Shown in pieces: positions 37,735 through 48,940 of a DNA stretch of 64,000 nucleotides (within the stretch, counting starts at the first letter, position 1; every line of letters starts with the position of its first letter). Origin of the DNA: Bolinopsis microptera. Taxonomy: Eukaryota > Ctenophora > Tentaculata > Lobata > Bolinopsidae. The position numbers and the translations under genes were made by a program. The notes beneath the pieces were generated by a model. It saw only the letters and a list, made by a program, of their open reading frames with translations. It was not told where the DNA came from and searched no databases. The stretch spans positions 5,663,001 to 5,727,000 of the forward strand of contig NC_087073.1 in assembly GCF_026151205.1 (NCBI RefSeq). The letters run 5' to 3'.

Positions 37735-39000
37735 GATACAAGCAGTGGCGTAACGTTGCCTGTTGGCGCCCCCCTGCCGAAAAGGCGCCCCCCTGTTGGC
37801 GCCCCCTCCCTTTTTGGTGCCTCTCCCTAAAATTGAACAAATTAGGTGATTTTAGAGGATACGCCGGTAAAATCTCTAGAAAAGTGTGTATGTAAACACT
37901 TTGAAAAGGAACATACAAAACCCATTTTTAATAGATTAAAAATACTTACGGCTCAAAACTTGTACAAATATCACTGCATCTTAGAATTTTCTAAGATTAT
38001 CAAGTACCACTGCCCATACTCCCTTTATGAGGCTATCAACATTTCAAACCGTGCAACGAGTCTCACGGTTATTCTCCTAAATAAATCAAATACCTTTTTG
38101 TTTAATGCAGCCAAGCTTTGGAACGCTGTTCATAAAAAAATTTTAACTTCAAGCAATTGCTTAGAAACGTCCATTAGCTTGATAAAACTGAGAACAAAAG
38201 CACTATTAATACAAGCACAGGCAGCTGACTTAAAAGATACTTGGACTCCAAACAATTTTAAATTGCAGTAATCAAGTCTAATTGCAGCGGCGCACACTTA
38301 CTATTACTATCATGATTGTACTATAGACAGAAAATCTTTCAAATCGATTTTGGGCGCTTTTTAACCATCTGTTGTAATGTTTTTAGATACTAAATATCTA
38401 AATTTATAAAATTTTTTATTGGAATGAATTAATTGATTGATATTTAATAATTTATTCGGTAGGTTTATCTGGTATTGATATTGATTATATTGATATTGTT
38501 ATTATTGAACGAAGCTAACTCTAGACATAGTTAATACTACTTCTTTTAAGAAAGGGACTTGGAGTATAAACGACCAAGTTTGCATAAATTTCTATCCAAC
38601 CAAGAACTCAGGAGGCAAAGGTGGGTGCGTAAACTTTTGGTCTGCACTCTCCGATCCTGTATCACCCTGGATTCTTCTCGACGTATCTTTGTAAAAGGTA
38701 TATACCTTCTAGTCAATCTCTTGCTACTCCAAGTCCCCTAAGATATCTGATCTAAAGTTCGTGCTAGTTATATATATAGAAAATATATTTTTGTCTGCTT
38801 TAATTGATACTAAATAAAATTGTTGTTTTCTTGAAATTGTTGTTTTCTTGATCTAGAGCAAAACGCGCAGTTTTGCTAGTACTTTAGTTAAGTTTTCGAA
38901 ATTGTCCCACATTCAAACGACGATTTGGCGCCCCCCCTAAGACGGCGCCCCCCTGCACAGCAGGGTCAGCAGGGCCCTTCGTTACGCCACTGGATACAAG
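37735..39000. mobile_element. hAT-like element with 8-bp target duplication, carrying a LINE insertion
   Basis: GATACAAG is duplicated at 37735-37742 and 38993-39000. Between them the element starts CAGTGGCGTAACG and ends CGTTACGCCACTG, a 13-bp perfect TIR. Subterminal GGCGCCCCCC blocks occur at both ends. A second, broken copy at 56482-57607 reads straight through the point where this one has about 960 bp of extra sequence (about 37890-38851). That extra sequence contains a LINE tail. 8-bp duplications and CAGnGGCG termini are typical of hAT. No transposase is present. Confidence 0.88.
37890..38274 (+). pseudogene. LINE reverse transcriptase C-terminal fragment, nested in the hAT element
   Basis: About 126 codons to the stop at 38269-38271. 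PIFNRLKILTAQNLYKYHCI, then NISNRATSLTVILL, then FLFNAAKLWNAVHKKI is the pattern of the region after the reverse transcriptase in non-LTR retrotransposons. The catalytic domain is missing, so it is a 5'-truncated insertion. The preceding 15 codons of open frame belong to the host hAT element. The 3' part runs to about 38851 with AT-rich sequence and a duplicated ttgttgttttcttga. Confidence 0.65.
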
Positions 39001-39205
39001 AGCCACATAGAAGACGTGTTAAAAATTCGCGTGACAGTCGAGTGTGGACTGTGGAGTGATTATTAATCATCTCAATTTTTAGGTCAACAAATTTGCATGT
39101 TGTAGTGTGTAGCAAAAATTGAACTTTTTGTCCGCAATGCCATGCCATGTAATAATATGCATGCAATTGCATGCTGTACAAATTTGTATGTACTCCTCCG
39201 TCATT

Positions 39206-39760
39206 GAGTTACCGGGCTGCGTTCAGCCTGTCATTCTGCCAAATTTTCATTTATGTTAGCCATTCTAGTGGCCCAGGTAATCGATGAAATGGTAGACCAA
39301 GCAGTATTTGCTTTGACAAGCAACATTCGGCAAGTGCGATCGCCAACCAATTACAAATGAACTTATGAGCTCTACCAATGAATTTACGAGCTTGGGTGTA
39401 TGGGATGCAGTGTCCCACCTTATATTACTGATTTCCTTATATTACTGATCTCCTGCAAGGCTATCATACAATGTAATATTGCAGACCTCGTCCCTCAATG
39501 AGATTATCATCACTATCGTCTATCATACAGCATATGTCCCTTACAACCATTTTTTAGTGTCTTTTTCAGTGACCAGCTTTATGAACTGTCGAGCAGAACT
39601 GATTTGTATGCCGCAATGAAAAATCTGATCTTAAAGCTCTTTGAAAGTTTGGATTTTCAAATATTCTTTAACGCGACAGGTGATACTCGTTAAATATTTG
39701 TTTCAAACTTGTTGCGCGTCTTGATAGGTTATTGACCTAAAATATTCTTTAGTTTGTGTA
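39206..39760 (+). repeat. Dispersed repeat, copy 1 (second copy at 47176-47900)
   Basis: The left end gttaccgggctgcgttcagcctgtcattctgcc and the right end ggtgatactcgttaaatatttgttt, then ttgataggtt, are both found in the same order at 47176 and 47830. The middle is poorly conserved. It is a family of unknown class, about 0.55-0.7 kb long, with no coding capacity. Confidence 0.55.
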
Positions 39761-39791
39761 GGGCGATTCAGTATGCTCTCGATCCAGGATC

Positions 39792-40519
39792 CTAGCTTCC
39801 AGAGGCGGCTATTTAGGGCGTCCAGGCGTCTGTGGACACCCTAAAATGATTATCTGGTGGCTGGTGCTTGAAAATAGAAATAGTAATAGTATTCAGAAAT
39901 ATCTAATCTCGTTATAAAGCTTTTTATTTTACTCAAACGTTTGAATGTAAGCGCAAGCATGATATTTGTGGAATCATGTTGTAGGGTGTCCAATCCTCGT
40001 TTGGACGACTCAGCCGCGCAGTTTTAGCACACAGTTAATCGTAAACAGCTACAAAGCTAAAGCACATCATCGCATCAACGTACTGTTAATTTATATATGA
40101 TCAGGGTGTCCAGGACACCATGCAATTTGAACTATATGCTATCATACTGCGTGGCTGAGATCGTGCGTGCGTGTGGTGTCCTATTTCACTCATTTTATAA
40201 CTTTCTGTTTTTGTTTTCTGTCGCCTGTTACACATTACATACAGGCCCTGTGTGTAACTGTAATGTGTAAAACATGTGGGCGTGTGTTAGTATATATGCA
40301 TGCTAATTTCTAGCTTCAATGTAATATTTGAAATCTTGTCTTTTAAGTTAAAATAATTTAATTAATCAATTAACTTTCTGCTGTAGTATTGTATGCAGTC
40401 ATTGGCGAATAGCCATTGGTAGTTGGGGGAGGGGGCCTGCCCCCAAGCCCCCTCATTCCGTCGATTTGACACCCGACACAACTGCCAGCCAGCTCCCATG
40501 AGCCGCCTCTGCTAGCTCC
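39792..40519. mobile_element. hAT-like element with CAGAGGCGGCT ends
   Basis: The element 39800-40511 (712 bp) begins CAGAGGCGGCT and ends with its exact reverse complement. The 8-bp flanks CTAGCTTC (39792-39799) and CTAGCTCC (40512-40519) differ by one base, as expected for an aged target duplication. It was inserted into a LINE reverse transcriptase relic (next feature). Non-coding. Confidence 0.8.
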
Positions 40520-40815
40520 ATAAATCCCTGCTGCTGATCCAGAGCCTTGTCTCTGTCTTCAGATATTAAAATTATTTCATCCGCAAAGTACATTCGGTGG
40601 TGTTCCTAAGCCCCACTCCTCTGCTTTTTCTACATTCACTGTCTAAAATCTTGACATACCATAGGCTACCAATATCTTGAAATTGTTGAACGCTTTCTCG
40701 AAATCTATAAATGTCAGAATAACTGACAAATTGTTACTGTTCATATCTTCTCTATTCTGATCTCCGTGTATCATGTTTCTGGTTTTAACCTGATCATTTT
40801 GTCCAAAGCCACCGC
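40512..40815 (-). pseudogene. Decayed LINE reverse transcriptase core
   Basis: On the minus strand two conserved blocks can be read: LSVILTFIDFEKAFNNFK (motif A, with F-x-D-F-x-K-A-F) from about 40730, and RMYFADEIILISEDRDKAL (motif C; the usual FADD reads FADE) from about 40610. Stops and frame changes separate them. The second catalytic Asp is lost, so this is a dead copy, cut at its downstream side by the hAT-like insertion. Confidence 0.65.
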
Positions 40816-41243
40816 TTTTTTCTTTCTCCCATTAGAGGTCCTCCTTTTATTAGTTGTACTAGCAGGAACCTGTGTTTCTCTAAAGTGGTGTCAAGAAACA
40901 TTAAGACATTAGACAATGTTATTTATTTAATTTGTGATTTTGACACCACTTGGGGGTCCATTTTTCAGGACCTAAATTATTTATTCATTGACCAATTTTG
41001 TATTTCTATATACTGACCAAAAGGCCATAAAAGCATTCGACACAGCCAAAAAAGTTTCAAAAGTATATCTCTCACGGTTTTGGCGGAAAGTCTTGTTAAA
41101 GTTGAAGTCGTGGTGTCAGTAAAATGGTAACAGATATATATATATTTACATGAAACTTTGTAGAATCGTTGTTCCCCTCCCGGATGGAGCACTCTTGAAA
41201 CTGGATTTCTCCAAACAAACATCATTATATATATATATATGTA

Positions 41244-41974
41244 CAGGGGGGGGGGGGGGGGGGCCAAAAGTCAGTACCCATACGTTGGGTCTTATACCAC
41301 CTCCGTGTTTTATATTTGAGAGTTGTTGCTTTGCAGATGGCATACTGTACCTTACTTGTTCGAGGATTCCGTCACCAAAATTTGAAAATTCGATTTTTGG
41401 GGGCCACACCCAATCAACATTGAATTGCTTATACTGGTGTTTGTGAACATGTTAGAGACTCCGTTGTAACATATTGCAATAGGTCATTTAATCCGGAATA
41501 TAATCTGAAAAGATGGTGTGAAACGGATTTAAAATGACGAAGTTATCAAGCAATTTGTTTATCTCGTTAGCAAAATTGATTGGGTACTCAATGATTACCC
41601 AATTACGACACCGTAATTGGGCTCTCTGCACGATTCCCATGATGCGGATCTAGCCTCAACCCAATCACCTGATCACACGTAATGAACAAACTCGTTATGC
41701 TTCATATCTCGGTCATCTGAGAAGCTAGAACTCTCATTTTATCAGGACAAACGTTATTTAAATCGCCAAACACCATTCAATAAAATTTGGCTCGATCCGA
41801 CTATCCAAACTATCAAAATGAACACGAATATCTTTTCGATTTGACAAATTCCTCGAACCAGTGGTGGTAGTAAGTCATACTAGAAAGAATTATTTCAATT
41901 GGGCACTCAGTGACTGAGCTATTAAGGCCAACGTATGGGTACTGACTTTTGCCCCCCCCCCCGGCCCCCCCCTG
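41244..41974. mobile_element. TIR element with poly-G terminus
   Basis: The left end CAG followed by an 18-G run (41246-41263) and caaaagtcagtacccatacgttgg matches the reverse complement of the right end, where the tract reads C11-GG-C8. The inner 24 bp of the TIR are perfect. Flanks TATATGTA and TATATATA could be an 8-bp target duplication, suggesting hAT-like. About 731 bp, non-coding. Confidence 0.75.
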
Positions 41975-42901
41975 TATATATACCTATATCGTCTTGCTTT
42001 ATATATAGTAACATAGTAAGATGTAGCTGGTAAATGTTTCAGTTAATTTTATTACCTCGGTTCCTTTGTGATCCTTTAGCAAAACTTTCATTAAAATCAT
42101 TTCATTCCATGGACATTTTTCCTTGGGAAAAAAATTAAGTACACAATATTTATTTTTTGCAATAAATATGTCTGATAAATCTGGGGAGTCGTAAAGTTTG
42201 ACTGTATTACAAAACAATTGTGAATTGACTCAAAGATTAGTTGAAATGAGCAAAATAAAACGATTAAAAAAGTGTTCATATAAGCATTACACTGCAATAG
42301 GCTGATTTATTGCTCCATCATATTTTGCTACGATGAATGAAAATAATGAGATAAGAAAGGTAAAATGGTAATATTTTTCCCCAATAAACTTTAAGGAATC
42401 CAATTAGCTCCAGTTTCCATTTCACGTAATTTTTTAATCGCATCTTTTACTGTTGTTCATATTTCATTAAAATCATGATTTGTAGTTCATCTAGGTTTAT
42501 TATAAAGAATGTTAGGACACGAAAAACATAATGTTCAATTTCATTCTTTTAATTCCTCAAATGTGATTAAGAAATTTGTTAAAAGGAGATAGTAGAAATA
42601 AGTTTTAAGTCAATTACAGGGACAGAGTTAAAACATTTGCGCTATTTTGCTGTTTAGAACCTGACTTTTGTAAGAATTTCAACCTTTATCAATTTGTGAT
42701 GACAAAATTCGTTGAGATGCATCCTGATTGCTATAGTTTTCTCAGGATCAATTTAATTACACACGTAATTACATACAATTTAATTACATACGTAGTTGTT
42801 GTAACTACTGTACCAATTTAATTGCTTTATCCGATATCGTTTCGTACAGTAGGAAGAATACTTTAGAGACTTCTGTTGAACATCCCTCCTCCACGCAAAA
42901 C
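41975..42901. other. Upstream region of the syntaxin gene, no other gene seen
   Basis: AT-rich, without a convincing frame. The promoter and 5' untranslated region of the syntaxin gene must lie at its right end. No TATA box or transcription start can be named. Confidence 0.4.
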
Positions 42902-45900
42902 ATGTCTGATTTGTCGTACAACAAACTCAATGTAACGGATTCTTTGGAGGAACTGTCTGAACACATCAAAAAGGTTTTTAGTCTGTTTAAAGTTCTTTTT
43001 TAACATTTGTTATCATAAACGGTTGTCGGTTTAACATTAGAACCTTCAGTAGCATATTCTGATGTCTAACATTTTGGATTCAACACATTTCTGGTTCAAC
43101 AAGTTTTAAAAGAAATGTTTAGTCACTTTACAAATACTGGTCTTCAGATGAATCTGCTGGTGACGGATGTAGACAAGTTGAACAAACGAGTTGGAACCGT
43201 CACTGATACAGAAGAGCTTTGGGTTAAACTAAGTGAAATCCATCACACGTTTCAGAGAAGAGTGTCCATTTGTCAGCGATCAGTGAGTTTACATGCTTAT
43301 TAATTCAGATTTAATAATTGTTGTGCTAGATTTTGTAAACCCAGTAAAGGCCATATCATTCGCTCAACAGTGCAATTGCAGGTCGCAATAGTTTGTGCCC
43401 TTTATGATATGTTTAAAACTCACTCGTCAAATTTTTCTTCAGAAAAAATACTCAAAACCAGATTTTGATGCCCAACATAGCAACGTTTTAACCACGTGTT
43501 AACCACGTGCTAACCACGTGTTAACCACGTGCTAACCACGTGTTAACCACGTGTTAACCACGTGTTAACCACGTGTTAACCACGTGTTAACCACGTTTTA
43601 ACCACGTGTTAACCACGTGTTAACCACGTGTTAACCACGTTTTAACCACGTGTTAACCACGTGTTAACCACGTGTTAACCACGTGCTAACCACGTGTTAA
43701 CCACGTGTTAACCACGTGCTAACCACTCAGGTGAGCAGTATATCCTATGTGCGGGGGTTGTCCAAATATGAGGCAATACAGACCAGCAGATTCAAACAGG
43801 AGCTCAACGACGTCGTCTTACACTACACTAAGCTTCAGAAACAGGTTCGTTCGATATTGGATAACGGGAGCTATTTAGATACACACATATGAGATGTTCA
43901 GAAGAAGTGACGTTTCAGTAACATCACGTTTCCTTTTTATTATTTATTTCATCAATGATGTTATATAGTATTATATATCAATGTAGCTATGTTTAATATT
44001 ACCTTGTCCTAATGAGCCATCATTTAAGTACAATTTGGTATGTGAATTGTGACATTATTATAAAATAGTTTATAAACCTCTCAGCTAGACCACCTGTATG
44101 TGGTACAGTGCATTTCTACAGAGATACGTCCTCACTTAAATGGTTTAATAGCAGTAACACAGCTGCCCACGTGGTGTCCACGTGTTACCCACGTGTTTCC
44201 CACGTGTTGCCCACGTGTTGCCTACGTGCGCCTTTTGTCACTTATTGCACAATAGTCCCAATAGTGTGCTTTACAGGCCCACCCTGCTCATTTTAATACA
44301 TATTATTGTTGGACTACACAAATCATGGATCAAATCAGATAGAGTATTTAATTGCATTAAATTAACCTCGTGTACCATTGTGTGTTTGTCTGTGTGTGTG
44401 TGTGTGTACACTGTACTGTTGTGAAATAGCGATTGTATATTCTGTAGTATTACTTACAAACTGTTGGACAGTGTAACTACTTCTCATGAAATTTACAAGT
44501 AATATCTTTACACTGTACTGTAACTTACTAGTTCTAAATTTCTGAGTGTAGTCAAATGAAAATTCTTTTGTGTATTGTACCTATACAATACCATTGTGTA
44601 TTATAGGTTGTACCTTGTGCGCACTAAAATACGATGTTTTGTAAAACGAAATGTATTGAACCTTGCTTGTGCTAGGCTAATAAATACAAAATTTGGTGAC
44701 CTAAATATTGCACAGTATACACCTTGTCGTGTCTGTATCAACGTGCCTTGAACGTGTGTGATCAGTCTAATTCAATACCACATCCTATGTAATAAGAGAA
44801 TGTCGCCATTAATTGTGGAATTCCTCGACTTCACCACAATCATCGTTATAGAGGATATTCTAGGTTCAGCCAGTAGCCAGTACCCATATTTCTTATATAT
44901 AATCACCAGTAGTTCACCTCATAACTCAACCTCATAACTCACCCTCATAACTCACCCTCATAACTCACCCTCATAACTCACCCTCATAACTCACCCTCAT
45001 AACTCACCCTCATAACTCACCCTCATAACTCACCCTCATAACTCACCCTTATAACTCACCCTCATAACTCACCCTCATAACTCAACCTCATAACTCACCC
45101 TCATAACTCACCCTCATAACTCACCCTCATAACTCACCCTCATAACTCACCCTCATAACTCACCCTCATAACTCACCCTCATAACTCACCCTTATAACTC
45201 ACCCTCATAACTCACCCTCATAACTCACCCTCATAACTCACCCTCATAACTCACCCTCAAAACTCACCCTCATAACTCACCCTCATAACTCACCCTCAAA
45301 ACTCACCCTCATAACTCACCCTCATAACTCACCCTCATAACTCACCCTCATAATTCACCCTCATAACGCACTCCCATTGACCCATTCCTAACCCTCTATT
45401 TTCTCCCAGATATCATCGCGGGAGCGAGGTGTAATAAAGCGGTCTCGCCACAACAGCGGCAGATCATTGCCCGACGAAGAGCCTCAAGCACAGCTCTCGG
45501 AATGTTGGCTGGACGGTCAGGAGATTCTCGAGCGGGAACAACATATCAAGAAAATCGAGGTTTTATGAGGCATTTTTAACTTGACTTTTAGGCGACGTGC
45601 ATTTTAACAGCTTCATGTTTTTCATTTTTGATACTAACTTATGTTCTTATTTATTTACCTAATGAGTTTGGAATTGATGTTGTTTTGTTTCAGGATGATA
45701 TGGTGACCGTAGCTGATATCATGAAACAAATTGGATACATGGTTCATGATCAAGGTACCTTTTTTACGATTCCTCTGGGCTAATGTTATCGTTATTGTAT
45801 CATATTTCATTTCTAGAGCCAAGGGACAAATAAAGCTCCTTATCAGTGAAGTTCTGAATCAGGAATAAGAGATAAATGTCCGATAAAATATTCTGTTATC

Positions 45901-46136
45901 AGATAAACTTGCATTTCCTATAATATTTTGTAATACTTGCAGGGGCTGAGATAGATAATATAGAAGCTCACATAGCCGAGTCACATAGAACAGTAGATGA
46001 AGGAACCAGTCTCTTGGGTAAAGCTGAACGCTATCAGAAGACAAGAAGAAAAAGGCTTTGCTGTCTATCAGTCACTTTTATCATTATTCTCGTAACAATT
46101 ATCATTACTGTTATTATTGTGCAGAAGACAAAGTGA
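42902..46136 (+). CDS. Qa-SNARE syntaxin, endosomal syntaxin-7/12 type, 6 exons, 241 residues
   Basis: Exons 42902-42973, 43148-43282, 43731-43844, 45410-45559, 45694-45754 and 45943-46136 join in phase with GT-AG ends. Residues 1-107 match the three-helix N-terminal domain of syntaxin 7/12 (EELSEHIKK, then TDVDKLNKRVGT.TDTEELW, then FKQELNDVVLHYTKLQKQ). The SNARE helix spans about 145-208 (EREQHIKKIEDDMVTVADI, IGYMVHDQG, IDNIEAHI). Gln177 in VHDQG is the zero-layer glutamine. A basic stretch (KTRRKR) precedes a C-terminal membrane anchor (216-237), and the protein ends QKTK. Such proteins sit on endosomes and pair with Qb, Qc and R-SNAREs to drive homotypic and late endosome fusion. Two introns are dominated by minisatellites. 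The gene looks intact. Confidence 0.9.
43482..43728. repeat. 11-bp minisatellite TTAACCACGTG, about 22 units, in syntaxin intron 2
   Basis: The unit contains the palindromic E-box CACGTG; variants read CACGTGC or CACGTTT. The array runs right up to the exon-3 acceptor, so the last unit supplies GCTAACCACTCAG, the 3' splice site itself. Confidence 0.95.
44166..44230. repeat. Short CCCACGTGTT repeat in syntaxin intron 3
   Basis: About five imperfect 12-bp units of CCACGTGTTNCC. It shares the CACGTGTT core with the intron-2 array but has a different spacer. Confidence 0.8.
44915..45370. repeat. 12-bp minisatellite CCTCATAACTCA, about 38 units, in syntaxin intron 3
   Basis: Highly homogeneous array with rare variants (CCTTATAACTCA, CCTCAAAACTCA, AACTCAAC). 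It ends about 40 bp before the exon-4 acceptor at 45409. Confidence 0.95.
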
Positions 46137-47905
46137 TCAAATTTGTATTACAATCTATGATGTATAATCTATGGTAAAGAGTTAGAATTTTGAGAGCATT
46201 TTTAGCAGAGTTTTTGAAAACTGCATTTTTGATGAGATTTATTTATTTCTATGTTGGTGCAATGTGGTTTAGATACGAAAGGTTGAGTGTTTATCATTGT
46301 TGTCTTTGCATGAAACGATTTCCGTTGTACCTCACACCGTAGATCGACTTCCTATGTTATACAATCGAGAACGCATGTGAAAGCAAACACACGAATTCCA
46401 TACTATATGAATAATGTGTTGTAATTTTGACATTTTGAACATTTAATTTACATTCCAAACATTTATGTGATATTATATAGGAGATTTTGTGAAATTTTCT
46501 TGAACCGCCTAGCTGGATCTAGGCGACATTTTTATCGGTCTCGTTTCATTGATCTCACTCAAAACCATAAATTTCTTCTGAATGATACACAGTGTGCCTA
46601 CTTCTAAAATTTCTTCATAAGGAAAGGTGCCGTTTTGATTACCAAGAATACACTCGATACTCGAGTAACCGGATTTTACGAGAATTCGTGTTTAGTACGC
46701 GGAAATTGAGAAGTGGCAAAATAACTAAAATGGAGCGCGCGAAAGCAAGAAAACTTATAACAGTAGCGCGTAATAAGCATGGTTTAATTGAACTATGCGC
46801 GTGATCTTGATCTGACATTCTTTTCCTAAGCTACCCGATCCCGGCCATTTAAACTATGCTGCTCGGCTTCACATGCACCCCTCCGCCGGCCCGACTATTA
46901 CTTTATCGATGAGATGAATGGTCGGGCAGCGTCTGAAAAAGAAACCATGCTTAAATTCAAAATTTCTGTACAGTGACCAAATATTCAGTCAATACTAAGG
47001 ATGGCATAATACACGATTGAGGTCCTAGCATACAGTTGTTGTGATGTAGTTTATTGGTCTCATGTGACGTCTTAGAGTTACCTTGTTGCATGGCAAAATC
47101 ATACACAACTTCTTAGGGTCGAGTAGGATCTACAACCCACAAAACTGGAAACTTTAGGTTCTCGACATAAGGATCGTTACTGGGCTGCGCTCAGCCTATC
47201 ATTCTGCCGCAGTTTATGAAAATTATAATAGCCTGGGGTCTCCAGGTAAAAGGTCTGTGATGAAAAATTCAACTGTGAGATTGGCTGCAACCTGTAGTAT
47301 AGCTGTATATGTATCTATAAAACACCGCCCAATCAACTTCTGCGCGATGATTAATTAGCTAGCAGACTGATAAGCAAAACAAGATAATGAATATAGTAAA
47401 ACCTCTCTACTGTCTGACATACTCTTGTACATTTCACTTGAGATAAAGTCCAGGGTGCATGTATCATTTTATGACTATTACTGGTTTCCCCAGCCACACG
47501 GAAATTAGAAAACTGTTTTGTTTTGTTAATTTCCTGAGCTTATCTTCATTATATTCTGTAGCCTATTTATAATTACATACATGTGACTTCTCTTATTCTG
47601 TACACAATTAAACAAGAGATTCTAATATAATCATAAAACATTAAACAAATAATCAAGGTATAAAACATTTCCACATTTTCACTTATATATTTTAGCTCCA
47701 TCCCAGTACAGCTACAAATTAGTTATTAGCTTAATTATTATAATATTCACATTGTTTACGGCGTAAACTTTACGCCCAAAAAATTAACAGTCACTAAATT
47801 GGACCTTGGTATCTAGGCCATTCTTAACGGGTGATACTCGTAAAATATCTGTTCCATATATTGGACCGTCCTGGTAGGTTGTAAACCTACAAGGCCATTC
47901 CTTCT
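46137..47905. other. Intergenic: syntaxin 3' flank, dispersed repeat copy 2
   Basis: No additional gene is accepted. A small stem-loop CGCCTAG...CTAGGCG lies at about 46507-46526. 47176-47900 is the second copy of the dispersed repeat also found at 39206-39760, sharing its left block (gttactgggctgcgctcagcc) and right block (ggtgatactcgtaaaatatctg). It probably contributes to the 3' untranslated region of the receptor gene whose stop is at 47906. Confidence 0.5.
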
Positions 47906-48940
47906 TCAGCCAGAAAAACAACAAACAGTCCTCAACCTCTCTACAAAATGAGTTCTCAAATTGGTGCTCCTAGTAACTATGATTAATGGAGTCACCAGAG
48001 CATTGAAGAGAGGCAGAGTAGAAGAAAACACTGCCAAAACAACGTGGTGACCATGAAAATGGTGACTAAAATACGGCCCTGACACATATATGGCGTAAAA
48101 AGAGGTCGCACTGTTACAAATCAAGAAAACAGCAGCTAAGAGGCACACAGTAGTGTTAACATAGGCCCAGTCAGTTATCAGAGGTCTATCCTCATCCTCA
48201 ATACCAGACCTGCATACACGGGTAGTTTTCAGAACTTGCACAACCATACTGCCAGACACAACCAGGACTGGGATGATGTAAAAGATGGAGAGGAAGAGGA
48301 CTTCCACAGATTTCCGAGGTAACCCATGTTCAGTTATCCAAGCGATGGTTTGTCCAGGGTAGTTAATCGCTGCAAATAACGCATCACGATTTTCTCCGAA
48401 TCTCATCTTCAGAATCACACCCCAGCCTTTTCTGGAAATAACTGCACAGTCAAACTGAGTGACAGTAAGAAGAAACAACCCCCACATCGCCCCTAACACT
48501 TTAACAGCCACAATGTTGGTGAGCCTGAACGGATCAACTATCTTGATGGTCCTAATCACAGCTAACATTGCGTTTAAGAAAATAGCGGAAGTGTATCCAA
48601 TTAGGGCTACAAACCTGTACAGGACATAGCAGAACGTCATGGTAGAATCAGAGGTAGCACTCTCTCCTCTAGTAAAATAAATGAGAGCTGCCATGTCAAA
48701 GACCAAGTGTCCCATAGCCGTTGTAACGTCAGATACTCCGATGAGAAAGAATAGAGCACATGTTACCTTCTGACAGTTCTTGTAGAAATAGGATATAACC
48801 AGACTGTTCCAGAAGAAGATCAGGACACTCAGAACAATGTTTATAGGGGCTATAACTTGGAAGGTGTTCTTGAACAGGTAGAAATACTCAGTAGAGTTAG
48901 CAGACGTTGTGTAGCACGGAGCTTTTTCCATGGTAGCCAA
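47906..48940 (-). CDS. Intronless seven-transmembrane receptor, rhodopsin-class-like, 344 residues
   Basis: A single open exon with an ATG at 48940 and a stop at 47906. Seven hydrophobic helices are clear at about 30-54, 62-90, 103-127, 146-164, 212-238, 258-285 and 297-320. Class-A signatures are present in diverged form: Asn in TM1 (FFWNSLVIS), Asp in TM2 (GVSDVTTA), VIRTI in place of DRY at the end of TM3, Trp in TM4, Pro in TM5, and NALVTPLI in place of NPxxY in TM7. The N-terminus is short and holds an N-glycosylation site (NST); there is no signal peptide. A Cys in TM3 (TFCYV) exists, but its extracellular partner is unclear. The ligand is unknown. Diverged intronless receptor families of this kind are typically lineage-specific chemosensory or peptide receptors, which is an inference here. 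Confidence 0.85.
   Translation of the reverse strand: MATMEKAPCYTTSANSTEYFYLFKNTFQVIAPINIVLSVLIFFWNSLVISYFYKNCQKVTCALFFLIGVSDVTTAMGHLVFDMAALIYFTRGESATSDSTMTFCYVLYRFVALIGYTSAIFLNAMLAVIRTIKIVDPFRLTNIVAVKVLGAMWGLFLLTVTQFDCAVISRKGWGVILKMRFGENRDALFAAINYPGQTIAWITEHGLPRKSVEVLFLSIFYIIPVLVVSGSMVVQVLKTTRVCRSGIEDEDRPLITDWAYVNTTVCLLAAVFLICNSATSFYAIYVSGPYFSHHFHGHHVVLAVFSSTLPLFNALVTPLIIVTRSTNLRTHFVERLRTVCCFSG

Noticed and set aside
46592-46804. Plus-strand 70-codon frame rich in Arg and Lys
   Set aside because: No homology, no splice context and no counterpart. Likely chance.
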